Part shown: positions 35,691 to 43,337 of the stretch, piece after piece
Layout: the number at the start of each line of letters is the position of its first letter
How positions within the stretch are numbered: position 1 is the first letter of the stretch
Assembly: GCA_052318935.1 (NCBI GenBank)
Contig: JBQRKO010000006.1
Strand: one strand, 5' to 3'
Source of the DNA: Niallia sp052318935
Lineage (GTDB): Bacteria > Bacillota > Bacilli > Bacillales > Cytobacillaceae
DNA: 64,000 nucleotides
Program-made: the position numbers and the translations under genes
The notes under the pieces: model-generated
Database searches by the model: none
What the model was told of the DNA's origin: nothing
What the model saw: the letters and a program-made list of their open reading frames with translations, nothing else

Positions 35691-35796
35691 ACATCTATCA
35701 AACGCAACATTATCTTTATCCAAAATGTTTGTTAAAGCATCTAGTCCATTATTTCATTTACCAAAAATCCCGACAAGTTTAAAAAAAGAAAAATAA
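35671..35796 (+). CDS. agrD: AgrD-like cyclic lactone autoinducer propeptide
   Basis: This 41-aa reading frame starts with TTG 35671 after the strong site AAAGGGGGTGAT (35655-35666) and overlaps agrB. The N-terminal half (MKKATAKHLSNATLSLSKMF) is amphipathic and basic like the AgrD leader. The C-terminal half, ASSPLFHLPKIPTSLKKEK, resembles the 'C/S-x4-H-x-PK-x-P-x2-L-K' tail of Bacillota AgrD-like peptides. There is no Cys, so a ring would have to be a Ser lactone rather than a thiolactone. Peptide boundaries are inferred. Confidence 0.75.
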   Translation: MKKATAKHLSNATLSLSKMFVKASSPLFHLPKIPTSLKKEK

Positions 35797-35828
35797 AAGG
35801 AATTAACAGCTATGAATAAAACGTAATG

Positions 35829-35866
35829 ACGAACCTTTGATTTATAAAAGAGGGTTCGTTTTTTTA
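35829..35866 (+). terminator. Terminator after the agr module
   Basis: ACGAACC (35829-35835) pairs with GGTTCGT (35853-35859), and TTT/AAA extend the stem, followed by a T-run. Confidence 0.85.
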
Positions 35867-35895
35867 TTAAAATTTATGCTTTCTTACCTTTAAAT

Positions 35896-35950
35896 AAAAC
35901 CGTCTTCTTTAGACAAAGTGTACATTTTGTTTAAAGAAAGCGGTTTTTTA
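35896..35950. terminator. Terminator of the DCC gene (bidirectional)
   Basis: AAAACCG and TCTTTA...ACAAA arms (35896-35917) pair with TTTGT...TAAAGA and CGGTTTT (35926-35947). T-tracts lie on both strands. The hairpin overlaps the last codons of the minus-strand DCC gene. Confidence 0.8.
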
Positions 35951-36326
35951 TTTCCTTTGTTGGCAGCATGCAGATCTCTTTTTTCCCAAACCATTTATAA
36001 CGATTACTAGCAATATAATGGTAAAATGGGTCGCGAATAAACGAAGGAATTATTTTTAATACATAAAAAAATTTCCACCCGCCGTTTAGTTGACGGCAGA
36101 TTTGAAGTACAGCATCCGATTTTTTGTAATATGTTCCATCCGCTATAAGTACTAAGCTGTCTAAATGGTTGTTTATTTTATATTCATTCAGCAGCTTTTG
36201 TCCTGTTTCACTTTGAAGGGAGGAAAATGCAAAAATCCCATTAGGATCTCTTTTTATAATAAATTGAACAGAAGCACTACATAAATTACATACACCATCA
36301 AAAAGAATAATCTTTTTCAATTTCAT
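35931..36326 (-). CDS. DCC family thiol-disulfide oxidoreductase-like protein (DUF393)
   Basis: This ~131-aa protein has the eponymous DGVCNLCSASVQFIIKRD motif (DxxCxLC) near its N-terminus and the downstream SLQSETGQKLL and KSDAVLQICRQLNG segments of the family. It is thioredoxin-like in predicted fold; the substrate is unknown. The start is uncertain: ATG 36326 is nearly on top of AGGTG, so GTG 36329 or TTG 36320 are alternatives. It is transcribed towards the agr genes and ends in a shared terminator region. Confidence 0.88.
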   Translation of the reverse strand: MKLKKIILFDGVCNLCSASVQFIIKRDPNGIFAFSSLQSETGQKLLNEYKINNHLDSLVLIADGTYYKKSDAVLQICRQLNGGWKFFYVLKIIPSFIRDPFYHYIASNRYKWFGKKEICMLPTKEIKNRFL

Positions 36327-36354
36327 CACCTAGTATTAGTTTATCAATAAAATA

Positions 36355-36474
36355 GGCTTTTTCTCAAAGTTTGTTGTTTATGAATCAAATAAAAAATATG
36401 ACTGAAGCACTGAGCAGCCAGAATACACGTAGACTCCTGCGGGTTAAATAACAACAATCTATACGAAAAGAGCG
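36355..36474 (+). repeat. MITE-like repeat, copy F, internally deleted
   Basis: This 120-bp element of the copy-B subtype has a perfect 8-bp target duplication ATAAAATA (36347-36354 and 36475-36482). The centre is missing: the sequence jumps from ACTCCTGCGGG to GTTAAATAACAACAATC, as if recombined between two CTGCGGG repeats. Confidence 0.88.
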
Positions 36475-36482
36475 ATAAAATA

Positions 36483-37020
36483 AAAGGCAACCAAATCTCT
36501 TTGAAACATGCATATAATAAGATTATATTCCTATGATAATTTTAGCAATATAATCCAATCTCATCACTATTCTTGATATAATATGAACGGAAGAACAAAG
36601 CCGAAAAAATAACATTAATTACACTAAATGGGTAGTGGGGAATTATCGTTATCGAAATCCGAAGTTCGATGTAAACGGAAAAGAGAGAAGTGTGGAAATC
36701 GGATTTTTTAGTCGAGTCCAAAAAGAAAGATAATTAGAGCAGAGAAGATCGAGGAACAAGGGGAGTACTTTGACGATCCGTGAAGAGATGAGACAGCAAT
36801 GGTTCCCGGACCGAACAACCTCTATTTTTAAAGGCTGTGTTAGAGCTAATTGTTGATTTTGATACTTTTTTGAGTGGAGTGGAAGGCGTGAGACTCCACA
36901 TGAGTAAAGCGTGGCCACTGAAGAAGTGTTTTATTATAAATAAATTATAGGTAAAACCCTTCTATTAAGTAGGATAAAAATGGTATAGAGAGTTTGAAAA
37001 CGACCATCATGTTGGTTAGG
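36483..37020. other. Intergenic region without a gene
   Basis: I see no supportable gene. The segment 36735-36830 (GAGCAGAGAAGATCGAGG...) loosely resembles the nikA-nikB spacer near 54975. GGCTGTGTTAGAGC at 36834-36847 looks like another repeat end. Confidence 0.35.
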
Positions 37021-37024
37021 AGAG

Positions 37025-37140
37025 GCGTCCGCACGACTCCTGCGGGATTAGCGAGACAGGCGAGACCCCACAGGAGCAAAGCGACGAGGAGGCTTGGCGC
37101 TCGCCCCGCGGAAAGCGTGTGGTAAGCCTCGGAAAACCGA
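37025..37140 (+). repeat. MITE-core relative without terminal repeats (copy G)
   Basis: GACTCCTGCGGG, GCGAGACCCCACAGGAGC, GACGAGGAGGCTTGGCGCTCG and CCGCGGAAAGCG follow in the order of the MITE core, but the GGCTGTTTTC ends are absent. Confidence 0.7.
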
Positions 37141-37199
37141 ACGAAAACCTCTAAGTGCTTGGATTTTCCTATCTATATTTCATAGCATCCACTTTTTCA

Positions 37200-37292
37200 G
37201 TGACCTCCGCACAGCGCCGAGGAGGCTCCCGGACCCCCCGCGGAAAGCGAATGCCTCTCGCTGCAATCAATAGGCAAGTTTAACAGAGCCTT
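37200..37292 (+). repeat. Partial MITE-core relative
   Basis: GCGCCGAGGAGGCTCC and CCCGCGGAAAGCGAATGCC reproduce only the right half of the core and end in TTTAACAGAGCC. Confidence 0.55.
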
Positions 37293-37366
37293 TTTAAAAA
37301 GGAGGTAGGGAGAATTTGTGAACAAACTAATAATAATGGTACCCTATTATTTAGGAGGGAATAGGT

Positions 37367-39364
37367 ATGAAAAAACTGTTAGTGCTTTTACTTATGTTTT
37401 TACTAATTGGAGTGGTTGGCTGCAGCAAGAAGGAGCCAACTCCAGATGAACGTCTTTCACAGTATGTGAAGCTATGGAATGAACAGAAGTTTGCAGACAT
37501 GTATGCATTTCTTTCGAAAAAAGCAAAAAAGTCTATCTCAAAAGAAGATTTTGTTTCTCGCTACCAAAAGTTATACAGCGATTTAGAAATAAGTGATGTC
37601 AATATAACGTACACAAAGCCTTCTAAAGAAGAAGATTTTGATAAAGCGGAGACAGCTTCCATTCCTTTCGCTGCGAAAATGAATAGTGTTGCTGGCGAGA
37701 TTAGCTTTGAGAACGATGCAACCCTTGTAAAAGAAGAAAAAGACAAAGAAGAAAACTGGTATATTAACTGGGATACAACCTATCTATTTGCTGACTTAGG
37801 TGCAGATGATAAAGTTTCGTTACAAACAATCGAAGCCGAACGGGGAGTAATTATGGATAAAAATGAAAATCCGTTAGCAATGAATGGTGTCATTTATGAG
37901 GTTGGGCTTGTACCGGAACAGATGGGCGATGATAAAGAAGCGGTTATAGACAAACTTGCAAAACTGCTTGACATTAAAAAAGAAACAATTGAAAAGGCAT
38001 TAAATGCAGATTGGGTGCAGCCAAGCTATTTCGTGCCAATTAAAAAGGTTGCAACCGGAGATCAGGCGTACTTATCGAAGCTGTTTGCATTGCCTGGTGT
38101 ACAGAAACAAGATACAAAAGGCAGAATATACCCTTTTGGAGAAGCAACTGCTCATTTGATCGGATATATTGGCAGCATAACAGCTGAAGAGCTGGAGAAA
38201 CAAAAGGAGAAGGGCTATTCCAGCACAGATGTTATTGGAAAAAGAGGACTAGAGCAAGTGTTTGAAGAGCAATTAAAAGGTTCAAATGGTGTCAAAATAT
38301 CTATTAACAAAGCAGATGGGTCAAATGTTGTCCTAGCCGAAAAAGAAGTGAAAAATGGCGAAAATATTAAATTAACCATTGATGCAGATTTGCAAAAAAA
38401 GATATACGATAAAATGCATGGAGATGCTGGTGCAGCAGCAGCGATAAATCCAACAACGGGCGAAACATTAGCGTTAGTGAGCAGTCCTTCTTATGATCCA
38501 AACAAAATGGTTGTTGGATTAACCTCAACTGAAAGAGAAGCATATACAAACAATAAATTAGAGCCATTTACGAATCGTTTTAAATTAACGTATGCACCGG
38601 GATCTGTTTTAAAACCAATTGTTGCAGCGGCTGCATTAACAGAGAACGTGATTTCGCCAGAACAACAGCGGAAAATTACAACGAAGCAATGGCAAAAGAA
38701 TAAATCATGGGGAAATTATTATGTAACAAGAGTGCATTCAAGTACAAAACCTGTTAACTTAGCAGATGCTTTATTATACAGCGACAATATATATTTTGCG
38801 CAAACAGCACTCGATTTAGGGAAAGACAAGTTAACAGCCGAGTTAAAAAAATTCGGTTTTGAAGAAGAATTCCAATATCCATATCCAATAGAAAAGCCAA
38901 CGATTGGAAAAATGGATACAGAAATCCAATTAGCTGACTCAGGCTACGGCCAAGGGCAAGTCGAAACAAGTGTGCTTCATTTGGCATCTGCTTATTCTGC
39001 CTTTGTAAACAGTGGAAATGTCATAAAACCGATTCTTCTATCAAACGAAGAAGTTGGGCAAGTGTGGAAAGAAAATAGTATGAGCAGCACCACAGCCAAT
39101 ACGATTTCCAATGATCTTCAACAAGTCATCGACAGTCCGAGTGGAACTGCCCATTCAGGCAAAATAAATGGCTTAACTTTAGCAGGAAAAACAGGAACAG
39201 CAGAATTAAAAGCAAAACAAGGGGAAACAGGAACAGAAAATGGCTGGTTTGTTACTTATAATAAAAAAGACAAAAACCTGCTTATCTCTATGATGATAGA
39301 AGGAGTGCAAGGCAGAGGCGGCTCCACACATGTCGTGAAGAAAGTAAAAAATATATTAGAATAA
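37367..39364 (+). CDS. pbpC: Penicillin-binding protein 3 (PBP2a/MecA-like class B transpeptidase)
   Basis: This 665-aa lipoprotein (lipobox VVGC, Cys ~19) has an NTF2-like MecA_N domain (about 25-145), a PBP dimerisation domain (about 150-320) and a transpeptidase domain (about 345-660). The active-site motifs are SVLK (Ser413, Lys416), SDN (Ser472-Asn474) and KTG (Lys608-Gly610). The domain order equals B. subtilis PBP3 and S. aureus PBP2a, low-affinity transpeptidases that cross-link the wall. Start 37367 follows AGGAGGG. Beta-lactam affinity cannot be read from this. Confidence 0.93.
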   Translation: MKKLLVLLLMFLLIGVVGCSKKEPTPDERLSQYVKLWNEQKFADMYAFLSKKAKKSISKEDFVSRYQKLYSDLEISDVNITYTKPSKEEDFDKAETASIPFAAKMNSVAGEISFENDATLVKEEKDKEENWYINWDTTYLFADLGADDKVSLQTIEAERGVIMDKNENPLAMNGVIYEVGLVPEQMGDDKEAVIDKLAKLLDIKKETIEKALNADWVQPSYFVPIKKVATGDQAYLSKLFALPGVQKQDTKGRIYPFGEATAHLIGYIGSITAEELEKQKEKGYSSTDVIGKRGLEQVFEEQLKGSNGVKISINKADGSNVVLAEKEVKNGENIKLTIDADLQKKIYDKMHGDAGAAAAINPTTGETLALVSSPSYDPNKMVVGLTSTEREAYTNNKLEPFTNRFKLTYAPGSVLKPIVAAAALTENVISPEQQRKITTKQWQKNKSWGNYYVTRVHSSTKPVNLADALLYSDNIYFAQTALDLGKDKLTAELKKFGFEEEFQYPYPIEKPTIGKMDTEIQLADSGYGQGQVETSVLHLASAYSAFVNSGNVIKPILLSNEEVGQVWKENSMSSTTANTISNDLQQVIDSPSGTAHSGKINGLTLAGKTGTAELKAKQGETGTENGWFVTYNKKDKNLLISMMIEGVQGRGGSTHVVKKVKNILE

Positions 39365-39372
39365 ATCAAAAG

Positions 39373-39402
39373 AGGCAGACTGCATATGGTCTGTCTTTTT
39401 TC
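39373..39402 (+). terminator. Terminator after pbpC
   Basis: AGGCAGAC pairs with GTCTGTCT across TGCATATG, followed by TTTTTTCT. Confidence 0.85.
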
Positions 39403-39482
39403 TGTAAATAATAGAGGATTTAATTCATCTTTCTAGCTTTTTCTTCATACATTAATTTAAGACGGTGAAGGGAGAGAAAGGA

Positions 39483-40895
39483 ATGAATGAAGTAGAGCAA
39501 AAAGAACTTCAAAAAGCCATCGCAGAAATTACAGAAATAGCCACTGGTTTCGGATTAGATTTCTATCCAATGAGATATGAAATTTGTCCTGCAGATATCA
39601 TTTATACATTCGGTGCCTACGGAATGCCAACTCGCTTTTCCCACTGGAGTTTCGGAAAACAATTTCATAAAATGAAGCTGCACTATGATTTAGGGCTATC
39701 CAAAATATATGAGCTTGTTATTAACTCGAACCCTTGTTATGCCTTTTTATTAGACAGCAATTCTCTTATAAATAATAAACTGATAGTGGCGCATGTTTTG
39801 GCGCATTGCGACTTTTTCAAAAATAATATCCGTTTTCAAAATACAAAACGAGAAATGGTAGAAAGTATGGCAGCAACAGCCGATCGCATCCGTCAATATG
39901 AAATACAATATGGCAAACATGAAGTGGAAACATTTCTAGATGCAGTGTTGGCTATTGAAGAGCATATCGATCCGTCTTTAATGAGGCCAAAGCTTGCTTG
40001 GAGCAAAGATGATGAAGAATATGAAGAAGAAATAAGCAGTACTCCATATGATGATTTATGGAGTTTAGATGATCGTAAGAAGCCGAAAAAATCGACAAAG
40101 CATAAGGTAGTCAAAAAATTCCCACCTCATCCAGAAAAAGATATTATGCTATTCATCGAAAACTTTAGCAGAGAGCTGACGGAATGGCAAAGAGATATTT
40201 TAACAATGATGCGGGAAGAAATGCTCTACTTTTGGCCACAGCTGGAAACAAAAATCATGAACGAAGGCTGGGCATCCTATTGGCATCAAAGAATTATCCG
40301 AGAATTAGATTTAACAAGTGCGGAAGCAATCGAATTTGCAAAATTAAATTCCGGGGTTGTGCAGCCCTCCAAAACGGGCATTAATCCTTACTATTTAGGA
40401 TTGAAAATATTTGAAGATATTGAAGATCGCTACAATAACCCAACAGAAGAAATGAAACGAAGAGGAGTACAACCTAATTCCGGCAGAGAGAAAATGTTCG
40501 AAGTACGTGAAATTGAATCAGATATTTCTTTTTTACGCAACTATTTAACGAAGGATTTAGTCACACGCGAAGATATGTATCTTTTCCAAAAACAAGGAAG
40601 AGATTATAAAATTGTCGATAAAGGCTGGGAGCAAGTAAGAGATCAACTCGTCAGCATGAGAGTAAACGGAGGTTTCCCTTATATTACCGTAAATGATGGA
40701 GATTACATGAAAAATGGGGAGCTTTATTTAAAACATGGTTATGAAGGAATTGAGCTCGATTTAAAATACTTAGAAAAAGTTCTTCCGTATATTTATCAAT
40801 TATGGGGTCGGAATGTTCATATGGAAACCATTGTAGAAGAAAAAAATATGCTCTATACGTATGACGGCAAAGCGCTGCATCGGAAGTATTTATAA
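39483..40895 (+). CDS. spoVR: SpoVR family protein
   Basis: This 470-aa member of the SpoVR family affects spore cortex formation in B. subtilis; its biochemical activity is unknown. Characteristic blocks are FGLDFYPMRYEICPADIIYTFGAYGMPTRFSHWSFG-type N-terminal residues, the metal-ligand-like HVLAHCDFF, and NEGWASYWHQRI. ATG 39483 follows AAGGGAG (39468-39474) and gives the usual length of ~468; GTG 39465 lies upstream of that site. Confidence 0.95.
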   Translation: MNEVEQKELQKAIAEITEIATGFGLDFYPMRYEICPADIIYTFGAYGMPTRFSHWSFGKQFHKMKLHYDLGLSKIYELVINSNPCYAFLLDSNSLINNKLIVAHVLAHCDFFKNNIRFQNTKREMVESMAATADRIRQYEIQYGKHEVETFLDAVLAIEEHIDPSLMRPKLAWSKDDEEYEEEISSTPYDDLWSLDDRKKPKKSTKHKVVKKFPPHPEKDIMLFIENFSRELTEWQRDILTMMREEMLYFWPQLETKIMNEGWASYWHQRIIRELDLTSAEAIEFAKLNSGVVQPSKTGINPYYLGLKIFEDIEDRYNNPTEEMKRRGVQPNSGREKMFEVREIESDISFLRNYLTKDLVTREDMYLFQKQGRDYKIVDKGWEQVRDQLVSMRVNGGFPYITVNDGDYMKNGELYLKHGYEGIELDLKYLEKVLPYIYQLWGRNVHMETIVEEKNMLYTYDGKALHRKYL

Positions 40896-40900
40896 AGAAA

Positions 40901-40938
40901 AAAGGTCTTCTAAAAATAGGAGGCCTCTTTGTTTTTTT
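40901..40938 (+). terminator. Terminator after spoVR
   Basis: GGTCTTCT (40904-40911) pairs with AGGAGGCC with two G-T pairs, followed by TCTTTGTTTTTTT. Confidence 0.75.
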
Positions 40939-41065
40939 CCATAAAAAACGTTTATGAACAGCTTATCAAGAACAGATTTTATAAAAAATAACATGATAAA
41001 CAGGAAAACAGTTAGTTTATACCGAATGTATTTAGTACAAAGCAGACAGAAGAAAGGATAGACAG

Positions 41066-42094
41066 ATGCAAAAAAAAGTAATCGAGAAAAAAGTGATTAT
41101 CACAGGATATGGTACGGTTGCAAAGGAATTAGTAAAGCTGCTAAACGAACAAGCAAATCGATTAGTAAATACGTATCATGCCTATTATAAAATAGTCGGA
41201 ATTATTGGACTAAAAGGTATGATTTATGAAGAGGAAGGCATTGATTTACAAGTACTCCTTACTTACGGAAAAGGTTCAAAGGCGTTAGACCAATATGCCA
41301 AAAGAAAAGGCTTGTCCTTTCAGCAGCCTGTTTACAAGGGCGATGTACTGATCGAGTGCACTCCAACGGACTTAGAAACAGGTGAACCTGCACTTTCATA
41401 CATAACGAATGCACTAACAGCAAAAATGCATGTTGTCTCTGTCAGCAAAGGGGCACTGATACATGCATTGCCGCAATTTAAAAAAATCGCCGATACAAAT
41501 CATTGTGAAATCAAATATAGTGGAGCAACAGCTGCAGCGCTTCCTACTTTGGATATTGGAGAATTTAGTTTGGCAGGCTGCCAGATTACAAGTATTGAAG
41601 GCATATTAAATGGTACATCCAACTTTATATTAACGAGTATGTCGGAGGAAAACGTGTCTTTTGATCATGCATTAAAAATTGCACAAGAACGAGGAATCGT
41701 AGAAGCAAATCCAGACCTTGACATAAAAGGCTTGGACAGTGCTTGTAAAATCCTGTTGCTAGCAAATGGACTTCTTCATACACAATTAACTTTAAAGGAT
41801 ATTTCAATTGAAGGAATAGAAAATGTAACAAAGGCGGATATACAGTATGCAAAAATTAAAGGAAATGAAATAAAACTGATTGCAAGTGCAACCGTTAAAG
41901 AAGGTGAAGTAACTGTAAAGGTGGCACCAGTAGTCATTCACCCGGAAAATCCCTTAATACATGTGAAAGGAACAAATAAAGGCATTCTGTTTCATACAGA
42001 AGAAATGGGAACGATTTGTTGTTTAGGTGGAGCATCTCATCCTAAAGGGGCAGCCGCAGCTGCATTAAAGGATATGATTAATTTGTTTCGGTAG
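41066..42094 (+). CDS. Homoserine dehydrogenase, short form without ACT domain
   Basis: This 342-aa enzyme is predicted to reduce aspartate semialdehyde to homoserine with NAD(P)H, leading to Thr and Met. An N-terminal Rossmann domain (IITGYGTVAKELVKLL) is followed by the catalytic domain with the family signature SIEGILNGTSNFILTSM and the lysine region ANPDLDIKGLDSACK. It stops near residue 342, so it lacks the C-terminal ACT feedback domain of the usual ~430-aa Hom. It stands alone and is probably a second copy, perhaps with a specialised role. Confidence 0.9.
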   Translation: MQKKVIEKKVIITGYGTVAKELVKLLNEQANRLVNTYHAYYKIVGIIGLKGMIYEEEGIDLQVLLTYGKGSKALDQYAKRKGLSFQQPVYKGDVLIECTPTDLETGEPALSYITNALTAKMHVVSVSKGALIHALPQFKKIADTNHCEIKYSGATAAALPTLDIGEFSLAGCQITSIEGILNGTSNFILTSMSEENVSFDHALKIAQERGIVEANPDLDIKGLDSACKILLLANGLLHTQLTLKDISIEGIENVTKADIQYAKIKGNEIKLIASATVKEGEVTVKVAPVVIHPENPLIHVKGTNKGILFHTEEMGTICCLGGASHPKGAAAAALKDMINLFR

Positions 42095-42116
42095 CAAGCA
42101 CATAATTTTTTTCTTT

Positions 42117-42325
42117 GGCTGTTCTCACAAAGTTCGTTGTTTTTTACATAAAAAAATGGGAGAAGAAGTACTCAGCAGACTGAATACACGTAGACTCCTG
42201 TGGGAATGCGAGAAAGACGAGACCCCACAGGAGCGTATGCGACGAGGAGGCTCGACGCTCGCCCACGGAAAGCGGAGTGTATTCAGGCTGCGAGTTTAAA
42301 AGCAACAATCTATACGAAAACAGCC
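42117..42325 (+). repeat. MITE-like repeat, copy H
   Basis: It starts GGCTGTTCTC and ends GAAAACAGCC. TTTTCTTT (42109-42116) and TTTTCTTC (42326-42333) form a near-perfect duplication. The 42334-42489 remainder has no gene. Confidence 0.88.
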
Positions 42326-42489
42326 TTTTCTTCAGATATTTTGATTGATAGAGTACAAAGGGTTTATTGTTGATAATCTATGTAATAAAATAAAATGATG
42401 TGCGAACTAGATGCAAGATTTTGTCACCTTGTGAAAATTAATCTGAAAATTGGAGTAATTCCTAACAGGTGTCGAAAAGGTACCAGTTA

Positions 42490-42687
42490 TTAATTTTTAT
42501 TGATTGGGTTTTTTGAAACTAATTTTTGATATTTAACAATATAGGTATCCAGCTGTTCACTTATTTGCAAAGTATTAGGATCAGTTAATCCTTTATCAAT
42601 ACCTGTTTTTATTAATTTTACTTTTAAGTTTTCAATAATCTGAAGTAGTTCGCTCATCTTTTCATCACTATCCCCATTAAATATCAT
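42490..42687 (-). CDS. Spo0E-like aspartyl-phosphate phosphatase
   Basis: This 65-aa protein has the Spo0E helical-hairpin pattern: IIENLKVKLIKTGIDKGLTD, then the signature helix TLQISEQLDTYIVKYQ, corresponding to the S-Q-E-L-D motif (here SEQLD). Such proteins dephosphorylate Spo0A-P and delay sporulation. ATG 42687 follows AGGGGA on the minus strand. Downstream at 43001-43102 lies another small gene on the same strand. Confidence 0.9.
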   Translation of the reverse strand: MIFNGDSDEKMSELLQIIENLKVKLIKTGIDKGLTDPNTLQISEQLDTYIVKYQKLVSKNPINKN

Positions 42688-42970
42688 AATAATGTCCCCT
42701 AGGTATTGTATAATACTTATTTTACCAAAAATGGTTAGAAAAGATAAGCGTTTTTATAGTAATTTCGGTATAAAAGTTGCAGAATAAATAAAAATGAGGA
42801 AAAAATATTTGTATTATCGTCTAAACGTTAATTTAATGGAGGTTAGTTTATTAAATCCATTAATATAAACGCTGTTTTATAATAGATATCTCGTTTAATG
42901 ATGTACGGCGGAAAAAAAGAGTGGGAAGATAGAAAAACGAAGTATGCACGCGGTAAAAAAATGTGTATGA
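42688..42970. other. Intergenic region between small genes
   Basis: No gene, repeat or convincing promoter recognised. The minus-strand promoter for the Spo0E-like gene should lie near 42700-42780. Confidence 0.35.
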
Positions 42971-43004
42971 AAAAAAATGACCTCCTGAGGACGGAGGAGG
43001 TCAT
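42970..43004 (-). terminator. Terminator of the 33-aa small gene
   Basis: AAATGACCTCCT (42975-42986) pairs perfectly with AGGAGGTCATTT (42995-43006). On the minus strand the hairpin is followed by T7 (42971-42977), and the stop codon is inside the stem. Confidence 0.88.
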
Positions 43005-43102
43005 TTTGCAATATGTAATAATAGATAAGTAAGATAAGAATGAAGTTCGAAAGTGTCGTTTTTAATAAAGTCTTTAATATCTTTATTAGTTGCTATTTTC
43101 AT
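43001..43102 (-). CDS. 33-aa small protein of unknown function
   Basis: ATG (43102-43100) is preceded by AAGGAGG at ideal distance, and the frame encodes MKIATNKDIKDFIKNDTFEL followed by HSYLTYLLLHIAK before TGA, which sits in a strong terminator. The C-terminal half is hydrophobic with an amphipathic periodicity; there is no Cys and no signal peptide. I do not recognise the family. Its own ribosome-binding site and terminator argue that it is real. The neighbour is the Spo0E-like gene, so a regulatory peptide is possible but unproven. Confidence 0.65.
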   Translation of the reverse strand: MKIATNKDIKDFIKNDTFELHSYLTYLLLHIAK

Positions 43103-43303
43103 AAGATCATTCCTCCTTTTTAATATATATATCCAATCTAGTAATCTTTATACCTGATTTATCATAAATAAAACTATATTTATAAAAAAATAAGAAGTAG
43201 GTAATAAAATGGATTGTATTGTGAGGGAGTACACATGAAAGAGCTGTTTGGCTATAACGATTTTTTTTCTTATACATTCCATTTAGAAAAAGCGAGAGGA
43301 GAA

Positions 43304-43331
43304 CAAAAAAAGCATCCTAAAAATGGATGCC
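43304..43331 (-). terminator. Terminator of the exonuclease gene
   Basis: GCATCC (43312-43317) and GGATGC (43325-43330) pair; on the minus strand the stem is followed by T7. Confidence 0.82.
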
Positions 43332-43337
43332 AATATA

